Assembly (NCBI GenBank): GCA_036346405.1
Contig: CM070546.1
Coordinates: forward strand, 99,206,826 to 99,270,825
Reading direction: 5' to 3'
DNA length: 64,000 nucleotides
Origin: Phyllostachys edulis
Lineage: Eukaryota; Streptophyta; Magnoliopsida; Poales; Poaceae
Below are positions 1 through 9,605 of the stretch, in pieces (position 1 is the first letter of the stretch; the number at the start of each line of letters is the position of its first letter). The notes beneath the pieces were generated by a model. The model worked only from the letters and a program-made list of their open reading frames with translations, was not told where the DNA came from and did not search any database. Position numbers and translations under genes: made by a program.

Positions 1-457
1 TGGCGTAGCGCGCTTTTAGCCTAGTAGTACTTAAGGTCAAGTAAGCGGTAAGCCCGTGGAATCACCCGATTCGCTTATAAGCAGAGCGCACTAGGAACTG
101 GCAAAGTGGCAATGATTTGGAGCATCTTAGTGTTAGATACAATCTATCGGTAAGTATATTGTGGTAGTATAAAATAAATTTGATCATTAATTTATTAAGG
201 GCATATTAGACTTTTCTTTGCATTTATAATTTTCGTGAGTGTATTATGGACTTTTCTAACTATGGTTGAAAATATTACTTTTGTGTTGTGTGAACCCCCA
301 CATAGAGAATTACAATTCTACCTCTTCGGGGTTCTACTACTCATACTATCAGGTATAGTATAACTAAATCCTAACAAATTTTGACTATTAGATCAAAAAG
401 AATAGACGGGCTCGTATTAAATTGAGTGTGTTGTAAAAGAGCTCTAGTATTAAACAA
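1..457. other. Unassigned AT-rich sequence at the window edge
   Basis: No convincing coding region is visible on either strand. The first 150 bases are of mixed composition and the rest is AT-rich. It may be the end of a repeat that starts outside the window, but no terminal motif is visible. Confidence 0.4.
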
Positions 458-1340
458 CTAGCATGGTGGCCCGCGCATTTGCGTAGCTAGATTTGTTTCG
501 AATTTGCAGTGTCAAATGATATAATTAACTTAGATGTTTGAGAATATATTTGCATATGGTGTAGGCTACTTAGATTTTTAAGACACCATAAATTTTGAAA
601 TGACAATAGAAACTTAAAGGAAAATACAACTTGAGGACTGTAATTGAATTATGAGCTTTGCTGGAAGAAAATCATTGATCATAATAAATTGTTGTGGTTC
701 TTAGAAACGTAACCACTCTCCGTCATGTATGGATCATGTAGTTGTATGCCCCTATTATTCCTCCATTAGTCACTCTTTTCCTAAATATATCCATGCACAT
801 ATTACCTCTATTTAATCTCGAAGAAATATGTTGATTATGTGTGTGACAAGTTATCTTATTAGTTTACATGATATTAGTACATTGCTCATGCATACACTGA
901 TGTATCATGGGCGACTTATCTTGTATTTATTATTCCTTCACACATCGGCTGTTCCACCGAACCGTGTGTCTTCTATCTCTTCTCGTTGCCACAATTTTTC
1001 TGCTTCAACCTCTAATAGCTAACCCAATTCTTGATCGATCTCTCTCAGCTGCTACCCATTCCAATACAATACTCTGTCATATAGTTATCTTCTGTTTCTC
1101 TTTGATTATTGCCTAGTGCTAATTGTTACGATATTAAACATGCATACACATACAAACGTTGCTGATTCCTGCTGGGGACACCCATCACTCTCTCCCTAGT
1201 GGACCCGAGCCTATTCCCTACAGCTACGGCATCTCTACTCTAAGCTCTTTGCTCATCTGCTTCTGTAAGTCTGTGCTTCTATTCATACAAATGCATGTTG
1301 TCATACACGCTCGATGTCCTATTCTCATGTGTCGATCGCT
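458..1340 (-). mobile_element. Helitron-like element, copy A (3' terminus at the left edge)
   Basis: Read on the minus strand, the left edge ends in a GC-rich palindrome followed by CTAG, with an A just outside on the plus strand, as expected for a Helitron inserted at an A-T site in reverse orientation. The palindrome is imperfect here (CCCGCGCATTTGCG on the plus strand). The body is homologous to 2724-3560: shared blocks cover the sequence after the hairpin, the segment near 720-760, and the segment near 940-1300. No Rep/helicase coding is present, so it would be non-autonomous. The other terminus was not located, so the right boundary marks only where homology fades. Between 1341 and 1867 I see no gene. 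Confidence 0.45.
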
Positions 1341-1867
1341 CCCCTTCTTCGATGTTAGCCAACTCAACGTTGTGGCTTCCTCACTAACAGCGATAACCTC
1401 CCATCTTCATTGAAGACACACATGTATGTTTTAGTCATTGTCTAACGATATTGAGAATCACCATCGCTGGTGACACCATGCTCCTCACCAACGATGGCAC
1501 GCTCCTAGCTACCCGATAACCCTATATTGTATATAGCTCGTCTTCAATGCAAGGTTTTCTCCTCTCTACCAAAGCTTCCCCATCACCGAGCTTGTTTGGC
1601 CACAGACTTCCTCAAAAATGTCAACGCTCACGACTCGGCGTTGCTACCCTTGGCTCCTTCAACTTTGACATTTATTTTCAACGGCTCCGGTGAGTAGCAT
1701 GACATTGTCCTCGTCAAAAGGCTAAGGTCAGCAGCACGACATTGTTCTCACTTCTACCGTTGTCGCTTCGTTTGCTCACTTCCCGTGGATGTCTTCTTGC
1801 AGGTCAGATCTTCGCCATTGCACACTTAAGTGGTCTCATCCGACACTATTCGTGCTATCATCCTAAT

Positions 1868-2560
1868 AATTTTTTATTCAAAATTTTAGATATTTTTTTA
1901 TTCGAGTCCATATACAAATCAAATTACTCAGTTTATTTAATTTATTCTAAATTTTAGTTTTTAGAGATATTACTTTGGAGTTGTATGGAAATCAAATTGC
2001 AAATTTTCTTTTGGTTTTATTCCAAATTTTAATTATTTTTTGCTAGAATTGTATACAAATCAAATTGCTATTTTTTTATTCTCAATTTATTAGTATACAA
2101 TCAAATTTCTAATATTTTTGAAATTTTAATTTCAAATTATATTTAGTTAGGGTTTACTTAGAATTTGTATGGAAATCAAATTGCTAATTTTATTTAATTT
2201 ATTCTGAATTTTAGTTATTTAGGATTTTAGTTGTTAATTCATATGTAAATCTAATTGCATTTTTATTAATAATTTCATTTTCTATTTTGGAATTCTTATA
2301 CAAATCCAATTGTTATTTTTTAATTCTTATTCTCATGACAATTTTGTAGGATTTTAGTTTGGAATTCATATCAAAATCAAATCGCTAATTTTATTCCTTA
2401 TTTTAGTTCTTTTTTGTTGGAATTAGTGTACAAATACAATTGTTATTTTTTGTTTATTTTTATTTAGAATTATATTTATTTAGGTATTTTACTTAGGATT
2501 TCGTATGAAAACCAAATTTGATCATTTTACTTTTTTATTCTGAATTTCAGTTTTTTCGAT
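1868..2560. repeat. Degenerate AT-rich tandem repeat array
   Basis: A loosely repeated unit of roughly 100 bp recurs about six times. Each copy contains variants of 'tacaaatcaaattgcta', 'ttattctgaattttag' and 'ggaattcatat'. Copies are strongly diverged by substitutions and small indels. There is no coding potential. It lies between the two Helitron-like copies and could be internal sequence of a larger element. Confidence 0.55.
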
Positions 2561-2723
2561 ATTGTATATGGCATGGACTCTTTCTTTTAGTCTCCAGCAA
2601 TATAATCTGGACCCGCCAAAATTTACGATGTAGATCTTTCTTTTTTTTCATCCAATTAACGTGGTAATATCTAGGTCTTGATAGAGAATGTGGTGGCTTC
2701 TTTGTCTTTGCTTTAATAAGATA

Positions 2724-3560
2724 ACTAGTTGGGTGCCTCGCGCATTTGCGCGGTTAGATTTGTTTCAAAGTTTGTAGTATCAAATGATATAACTTAGATG
2801 CTTGAGAATATATTTACGTATATTGTGGCCTATTTACATTTTATATACATCATAAATATTGGAAGTGACTATAGAAGCTTGAAGGAAAATATAACTTAAA
2901 GAACATAATTGAAGTATGACCTTTGATGGAAGAAAATCATTGAGTATAATAAGTTATTGGGGTTCTTAGAAACGTAACCACTCTTCATCGTGTATGGATC
3001 ATGTAACCGCATGCCCCTATTCTTGCTCCATTAGTTACTCTTTTCCAAAATATAAACTTGCACATGTACCTCTATTTAATCTTATGCAATACGTTGATTG
3101 TGGGTCCAACAAATTATGTTATTGGTTTACAATTTACATGGTATTATAGTATCTTGCTCGAGCATACATCGATGCACCATGCGTAAGCTACGTTAAACTT
3201 ATCTTCTGCCACACATCGGTTGCCCAATTCTCTTCTCGCTGCGATAACTTTTCTACTTCAACCTCCAACGACAAGTCTAATTCTTGATTGATCTCTCTCA
3301 GCCGCTACCCCTTCCATTGTAATATTCTACCATATAGTTATCTTCTACTTCTCTCTAATTATTGCTTAATGTTGACCGCTGCGACATCAAATACTCATAC
3401 ACGTGCAACTGTCAGCGATACCTACCGGGGACACCCGTCATGTTCTCTTCGGTTGCCCCGAGCCTATTCCCTACAGTTATGCCATCTCTACTCTGAGCTC
3501 TTTGTTCCAATGCTTCTACACACTCGTGCTTCTATTTGTATAAATTCATACATGTATATA
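2724..3560 (-). mobile_element. Helitron-like element, copy B (3' terminus at the left edge)
   Basis: The left edge, read on the minus strand, ends in CTAG preceded by a near-perfect hairpin (CGCGCATTTGCGCG on the plus strand at about 2740-2753). An A lies just outside, as expected for Helitron insertion. The body parallels copy A at 458-1340, with clear substitutions and indels, so the two are old paralogous insertions or a tandem duplication. No helicase gene is visible. The right boundary is where homology to copy A fades. Confidence 0.5.
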
Positions 3561-3574
3561 AACATTTATGATGT

Positions 3575-3745
3575 TATACGGCCACCGTGTGGCAACGTTC
3601 CTACATGGTGGCCGTGCGGCAACGTTCCTGCATGGTCACCGTGAGGCAACAGGGCCCGTGGCGGGCGGAGTGGGGTTGCCGCACGGTGGCCGTGCGACAG
3701 GTCGCTATATTTGCAAAAAAAAAGAAAGAGAGAGAGAGAGACGGT
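3575..3745. repeat. GC-rich short tandem units followed by a GA-rich microsatellite
   Basis: Three imperfect copies of a unit of about 27 bp (gtggccgtgcggcaacgttc and variants) lie at about 3578-3655, with a related inverted piece near 3680-3705. A run of A followed by (GA)n lies at about 3717-3742. Short ORFs here are composition artefacts. Confidence 0.6.
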
Positions 3746-3842
3746 CACTCCTGTAAATACGCGGCGAAAAGGTGCCAATACGGCCAAAAATTCCAAATTC
3801 CTCTGAACCTGCGCTGAAACTGGGGTGTACGCACTACCAGAA

Positions 3843-4195
3843 TTCGGGTTTTTCCCGAGTGTCTAAAACACTCGGGAAATTAGCGAAAACACTCGGGAGA
3901 TAATTTCCCGAAGGTCGGCCGTCGGGAAAGACCACTCGGGAGAGATTAGTCAGGGAAAAAACTGGTTTCCCGAGTGTTTAGAGATTTACACTCGGGAAAA
4001 ATACCTTTCCCGAGTGTAAATCTGAACACTCGGGAAACAATTCAACACTCGGGAAAAATATCTTTCCCGGGTGTAAATCTGAACACTCGGGAAACATTCA
4101 GCACTCGGGAAAAATAACTTTCTCGAGTGTAAATCTAAACACTCAGGAAACATATAAGTGCCACAACGGGTTTAGCCACCGTAACACTCGGGAAA
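3843..4195. repeat. CACTA-1 left subterminal repeat array
   Basis: At least ten copies of the motif ACACTCGGGAAA (and its complement TTTCCCGAGTGT) occur within about 350 bp, in both orientations. In characterised En/Spm elements, subterminal repeats of this kind are transposase (TnpA-type) binding sites; that role is inferred here. The matching right array is at about 8960-9135. Confidence 0.85.
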
Positions 4196-4649
4196 GTGCC
4201 ACCCACTGATTACCCCTAATTACTAGTAGTAAATCACTAAAATACATCATCCGTATTCCGAATTTACTATGTGCTACATCTAAAAAAGTGAAGAACAATC
4301 CATCTACAGGTAGTATAGCAATGCAAACTTCGCCACTTTATCAATAAAAAGAACATATACTTTATGAATGTTTTGCACACGATCTTTGAATTACGAAATG
4401 GGCAAAGCAAGTGTTTCCATAAGTCATTCATAGTGTAGCCATACAGTGAAATCCTCCTCATCCAAAGACAGTTTCGACACTGAAAATGGCTAATATCTCA
4501 AGACGCACAACCTCGGGTCAAGCTGCTCTAAGTTTATGTACAATTTCCCAACATTTGTTAGCAGTTATCCAAGAATCTATTGAGTCACCAGAAAAAGCAA
4601 AGAATCCCCCTTGGCAGCTCCACATTTTATCTCAAGACGTTGTTAGCAC

Positions 4650-5545
4650 TTAGCCAACAACAAAACAGCATAAAGTCAACTTGTAGGCCCAACTGTGCTC
4701 TTTGAGGTAGGCTCGATCGCTTCCTTGATGGCGGTTTGGAACCAATTGATGCTCTTTCAAAGGCTCTCGTGTCACCGGGTCGAAATTTCCCACCTAAAAG
4801 GAAGGTTATAGTGAGTTGTTATACATACATTGTTCTAATTTGAAGTAAATTTGCTGCTCTGGGATTCAGGTAAGGGGATGTTTAAATTTGACCATCACCA
4901 CATATAAAATCCACAAATGATATGAGACATTCATACTTGATGATCATACCTATTACAGCCAAATATTGCACTAGTTCAATTAAGTTACATCAGCTATTGT
5001 TCATCAGTTTCTGTGGGGTTTCGTGTAATATCGGTTTTTTCAATTATGCAGTATTTGACTTGATGGAACAAAAGCATATGGAATCAACTAAATCTAGATT
5101 GTAGAATTAGGCCATTAGTATTTCAATGAAACTTTAGCGAACAACAGGACATAAAGATAAATAAAGTCAAGATCTTTCTAAAAACAGATACATGATTAGC
5201 AAAGGGAGCACCTTGCGAAGATGTTCAAGTAGTATGGCCCTCTCATATGTTACACCACTAGGTGTGATCACTGGATCTCTAAAAATCTCAAAAGTTATTT
5301 AACAGCAAAGGTAGCTGGGCACCTAGGTATTCAAGATGGCAAAAGCTTAAGAACACATAGAAAAAAAGTTAACATTTAATAAAAAGAAGTTGACTATAAG
5401 GTATCATAAATACTGCTTTTACATCTGTTGGTGTATCGGCAAGTGTAACTTTGGTGAAGACTTCTGATAGTAATTTACATTGTTCTGAATACTCATTGGT
5501 TGTCTCGTCAAAGTCTTCCACTTAGGAACCATCAATAACCTTTGT
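4650..5545 (-). pseudogene. Captured CHIP-type U-box E3 ubiquitin ligase, three degraded exons
   Basis: Three minus-strand segments match plant CHIP (C-terminus of Hsc70-interacting protein, U-box E3 ligase) in order. Exon A (about 5540-5420) reads LLSEVFTKVTLADTPTDV, the linker before the U-box. Exon B (5303-5212) reads ITFEIFRDPVITPSGVTYER and continues AILLEHLRKV, the first half of the U-box, ending at an intact GT donor. Exon C (4793-4650) starts after an intact AG and reads VGNFDPVTREPLKEHQLVPN, then KEHSWAYK, to a stop. The B-to-C join is phase 0, as in a real gene. Damage: an in-frame stop in exon A, a stop just before ITFEIF, and small deletions in exon C after VPN. The TPR half of CHIP was not found. 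Introns are retained, so this is DNA capture rather than retrocopying. Confidence 0.85.
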
Positions 5546-5764
5546 GAAACAAAATAATGCAGTAAGTCATTTAGGTTCACTTAGGAACTGGTTGACAAAA
5601 GAATTATCAATTGTGAGCACTGTCTAAAGAAATTATCAAATTCTAGAGATAATATGGATTTATTCTCAGTTTTTAGGGAGTTTCTACTTTGCACAGGGTA
5701 ATCTTAGCAGTCATGGAATAGATCACGAATATCACAAAAAAGTGAACATGATAGAAATGTAGAT

Positions 5765-5875
5765 TGCTTCACTTGACCTCCCTCCTTGAGGTCATACATG
5801 AAAAGCACTTGAGTTGCTAGGAAACGAACAGCTCCATAATCAGAACCATATAGACCTCTGAATCACTGTACCTAA
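5765..5875 (-). pseudogene. Possible captured exon of unknown origin
   Basis: On the minus strand one frame gives an ungapped peptide containing YGSDYGAVRFLATQVLFMYD followed by LKEGGQVKQ. It has no stops, and its composition looks protein-like against an AT-rich noncoding background. It lies between the CHIP and coiled-coil fragments of CACTA-1. I do not recognise the family; it may belong to either neighbouring captured gene or to a third. Confidence 0.35.
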
Positions 5876-6794
5876 TATGCATACAACATACTGTAGTGTA
5901 TGTTTTACCAAAATGTGAAAAAAAATCTTTAGTGTAGTCATTTGTCATTTTTACATAACTCTTAAATTTATACAAATCTCAAGCAAATGTTTCACACAAT
6001 AAAACTAGAACATGTCTAGACTACAACATAATTTGTGTATCTATAAAAAAAGTTTTTAAAAAATGCACAATTCTTTCATGCCTACCCATACCACATTGTT
6101 AGTACTTCTAGAAAATACCTTACCAATACAAGTGCTACATGTTGGTATGAATGTATGATGCTATACAAAACTGTCAAGAAATGGAACAGACATTTTCACC
6201 GACAAGGACGTTTGTTTCATGTGAATATTCTACAAATTCTCACCAATAAGTGACATGCCCAAGGATGCCATTGCCCTAGTAAGTGACATGTCACTGGAAG
6301 CACAGTATTTTCCAAACATAGCATTTCAATACTGGACATCTCTCACTTTTTTGGGGGGGAATAAATTGTATCCCAAATACATGGCATGAATCATGATGGC
6401 AGGCCTGTGCATATGAGTGCATTCAAGTTCTAAATCAGATTAAGAACAAAATGTTCATGTTTATGTTGTGTAATGCGCGCCAATGCTGATGTAATTCAGA
6501 TAGCACTGTAGACATTGTGCTATCTACTACTCCAAAGAGAAAGATAAGATATCGCAAGAAGCAAAAACTACAATACCCTTTATGATGCATCCACAGGTGA
6601 CAATTTTCATTTGGAAAGATGCAGAATTGCAGATGTTCTGTAGTACTGCTCTGTCAAAACTCAAAAGTTTTTTTGTTGGCCAAGATGGATATTGAAAAAT
6701 CTAAGGAAGCGATGCAACACTAGTAGTATCATCCACATCACAGAGCAATGGGAGGGGATTAGAGAGAAGGATAGAGGGGAGAAGAGGGGAGGTT

Positions 6795-7359
6795 ACCTCA
6801 GTGCAACAAAGTTAAAACTTTACCTCCTTTCTTACAAGCATCTCCTCCCTCCTGCATTCCATCTTTGACATAACACAACCTCACATTGATAGGCTACTAC
6901 AAACATAAAGATAGGCTATTATTAAGCATGTTGAACCAGAAAGATAAACTACTAACCATTTAGAAACAATCATGGGCGACTTCTTTGGAAGTAAGTCATC
7001 TAGCAAAGGTTCTAGGCCAAGGTACTGCAACAAAGTTAAAACTTCACCTCCTTTCTTACAAGCATCTCCTTTCTCCTGCATTCAAGTCAGAAAACATTAA
7101 TAATGTGATAGGAAAACCAACATGCAAGAGGACCCAAAATGTACTTAAGCTTATACCTTTTCATAACTTAACTTCCATAGATAACCCATCACCGAGATTA
7201 GCAACCTGAACATATTGAAGACAACAAAAATATGAGATGGATATAATATTGAAGACCCACAGTACATGCAAGAATTGCAACCAAAAAAAAAGTTACCTGT
7301 TTCTCAAGCTCCCTTATACGTGCTTCAGATTGTCTAAATTTCTCTTCTTCTAGTCCAAG
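6795..7359 (-). pseudogene. Captured coiled-coil protein exons
   Basis: The minus-strand exon 7359-7297 is bounded by AG and GT and encodes 21 residues including EEEKFRQSEARIRELEKQ. The next exon, 7205-7161, follows an intact TTCAG and reads VANLGDGLSMEVKL before a stop. A third block (about 7090-7025) contains RKE...RKE-type heptads and is duplicated at about 6870-6795. The run ELEKQVANLGDG...RKE recalls plant coiled-coil proteins of the SCD2 type, but that is a memory-level resemblance. Exon-intron structure is kept, so this is a second genomic fragment taken up by CACTA-1. Confidence 0.55.
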
Positions 7360-8219
7360 CTGAATTTGAAAAAACAGAATATTATCACTAGTTCCAAAAG
7401 GAGAGAAGACACTTCCCCTTTACTTTTTTTTTTCATGAAATTGATAAGGAAAGAATGAACGCAACTCGCGCACATCAATCCTGGATTCTCTTAGTGACAA
7501 TACTGTTCAGCCTGTTGATTGGTGGCATTTCACCAATCTGAAAGGAGCACGAAGTATATTAGTAACCATTGTTTTTTTACTTGGATAAAAATAACTGCAA
7601 GAGAATATCTTTAAATATACTTTACATACAATGGATATTGACAACTGGAGAGCAAACTATTAGCGTAGGCTATATTTGATTGAATTCAGGAATAAAGCAC
7701 AAAAGCTTGGCATGTGTCAACTGTCAAATAAAAAAAATAAAACATGCATGAATTACTCTACAGTCTACACCTTAATGCGCCTAAGTGAATTATAATATTT
7801 GGGAAGGAAAACTTTTACAAACATGTGATTTTAACTAAATGGTTTTGAGCCTAGTTGATGAACCAAAAAGAGTCTCTTGTTAATGTCCATATGCAAATTT
7901 GATGTTGTTTTTTTTTATAGTGATAAATGCAGAAAGTTATAAGGATTAAGGAGAAGACATGCTCATTTGTTCACTCTTGCCACAATCAAGTTCTTGACAA
8001 GATACATGCTCATTCATACAACATAGGAGGTGGAACATACAACTAACCTATTGTAAGGAGCAATCAGTAAGGTAGGAAAATTTAGTAGCGACTTTTGCAC
8101 GCGCTTTTGTTCTTAACAAAACAATAGCGTGCAACAAATCAAAATAGCTCCCGACATTGGACTACTAATTAGTGATTAACAATGGTAATAAAACTCAAAG
8201 ATACATAATAAATTACCAG

Positions 8220-8815
8220 AATCCACTTCTCCTCCAGTTCTCCCATGGCGCCGCCGCCTCCCCATGGCTCCACTCTGGTGCTTCTTCACATGCCCTTCGC
8301 CCGGCCGCCTCGGCCTGCGCCTCTGGCCGCTTTGTCCCCTCAAGGCTGTCGTTACGGCTTTGTGCGGTCTGCAGGTTGCCTCATCGCTCACGTGTTTCCC
8401 CATGGCCGTCGGCTTGGACGGTCTTCGCCTCGCTTTACGCCACCCGCCGCCCCCAGGCCCGGCTCGGTTCCTCTGGCCCGGCCGCCTGCTGTTCGTGCGC
8501 CCCGGCCCAGCGCCACCTCCCGGCCAAGTCGCCCGGCTCGGCGTTCTTGAACCCAAGCAGTAGGGCAACAGACGGCATGGGCACGCGAGGGAGAAGCCGG
8601 AGGCGGCGGAGGGCGCACGGTCTTGCGGCAGCAAGATCACGGGCGCGAAGGAGGCGGGCCGAGAGGAGGTTTGCCGGAGAGGAAACCAGTGAGCCGGCGA
8701 GCGAAAGAATGGAGGTGGCGGCAGCCGCCGGCCGCACAGGAAGCGGCGGCACCAGAGCCGCGTACGGAGGAGCTAGGGGGCTCCAAGAGTGGAGGGAGAG
8801 AGAGTTGAGGTGAAG
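8220..8815. other. GC-rich leader-like block inside CACTA-1
   Basis: About 600 bp of very GC-rich sequence gives long open frames on both strands (for example 8172-8813 plus and 8435-9109 minus). The translations are low-complexity Ala/Arg/Pro/Ser and match no family I know. Read on the minus strand, CCCTAAA-like and CT-rich sequence at about 8850-8770 resembles a 5' UTR and first exon. It could be the captured promoter/first exon or the element's own leader. I do not call a protein here. Confidence 0.4.
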
Positions 8816-8959
8816 GGGATTGGGGCAGGATTTAGGGTTAGAGCAAAAAAAAAAGGCGCGGTGTGGAGGAAAAAATGGCGCGGTGCGGAGGAAAAAATGG
8901 CGCGGTGCGGAAAAAAAAATGGCGCGGCGAAAAAAAACGGTGCAATATTCTCTCCTGGG

Positions 8960-9135
8960 TGTTTCTATTTTGATACACTCGGGATTATACTTTATTTCCC
9001 GAGTGTTACGGAAAACACTCGAGAAACTTCCTTCTACCGAGTGCTGTCTTCTAGTGCCGAGTGTTCTATTAAACACTCGGTATCTGTCCGAGTGTTTTCG
9101 TTCAGACACTCAAAAAATATATAGACACTCAGAAA
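8960..9135. repeat. CACTA-1 right subterminal repeat array
   Basis: Repeated copies of ACACTCGGG and CCGAGTGT-type motifs, the same family as the left subterminal array at 3843-4195, lie just inside the right terminus. Several are degenerate (for example CCGAGTGCTG and GACACTCA). Confidence 0.8.
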
Positions 9136-9504
9136 ATAAGTTGTTTGTGGTAGTGACGTACGTGATGCACTACATGCAGCCGTGGATGGAGGGGAACGAA
9201 TCAACGCCGTGGCGTGCAGCGGATCCAATGACGGGACGCCACAACCGAAACGGACCCATCTCCTCTCAAGTCTCTACCATCAGCCTCACATGACACGATG
9301 CAAAGTTGCCTCGCCGCCGACACACATCGCCGTGGCCAGCACAAGAAAATACCCTGGTGCGCTGGTGCTAGGACGTACCCGGATTGCCCCCCTCCGTCTT
9401 TGTCACTTTTGCCCAACGTCTCGTCACTTCGCCGTTTCTGCTGAACCGGCCAGTGGCACTCCTGAAACACACGGGAAGCGCGTGTCCGTTTTGTAACATG
9501 GCAC

Positions 9505-9511
9505 TATAAAA
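9505..9511 (+). promoter_or_regulatory. TATA box of the phytocyanin gene
   Basis: TATAAAA in the context GCACTATAAAACGAGG lies 95 bp upstream of the ATG at 9606. This predicts a transcription start near 9535-9540 and a leader of about 70 nt. The CT-rich segment at 9530-9560 fits a grass 5' UTR. The proximal promoter is limited to about 350 bp between the CACTA-1 end (9155) and this box. Confidence 0.75.
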
Positions 9512-9605
9512 CGAGGCACGCCACCGCTCCTCGTCTCCATCTCTCTCGGCTCCATCACACTCTAAAGTTGCAGCTCCCAACTCCCAAAAAGATAGCTGCA
9601 TACAC

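Larger units (their letters stand above)
3832..9155 (-). mobile_element. CACTA (En/Spm) DNA transposon carrying gene fragments (Pack-CACTA), element 1
   Basis: The element opens with CACTACCAG at 3832 and closes with the inverted TGGTAGTG ending at 9155. It is flanked by a perfect 3-bp duplication, ACG (3829-3831 and 9156-9158), which is the CACTA hallmark. Both ends carry dense subterminal repeats built on ACACTCGGGAAA in both orientations. At 5,324 bp it encodes no recognisable full transposase (TnpD-like), so it is presumably non-autonomous. The recognisable coding traces are all on the minus strand: CHIP U-box exons (4650-5545) and coiled-coil exons (about 6795-7359). The strand is given as minus because all captured exons read that way. 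It ends about 450 bp upstream of the phytocyanin start codon. Confidence 0.9.

Noticed and set aside
8172..8813. 213-aa open frame in GC-rich DNA (and the 224-aa frame on the other strand)
   Set aside because: Low-complexity Ala/Arg/Pro/Ser on both strands with no motifs; the length is explained by GC content. It lies inside CACTA-1.
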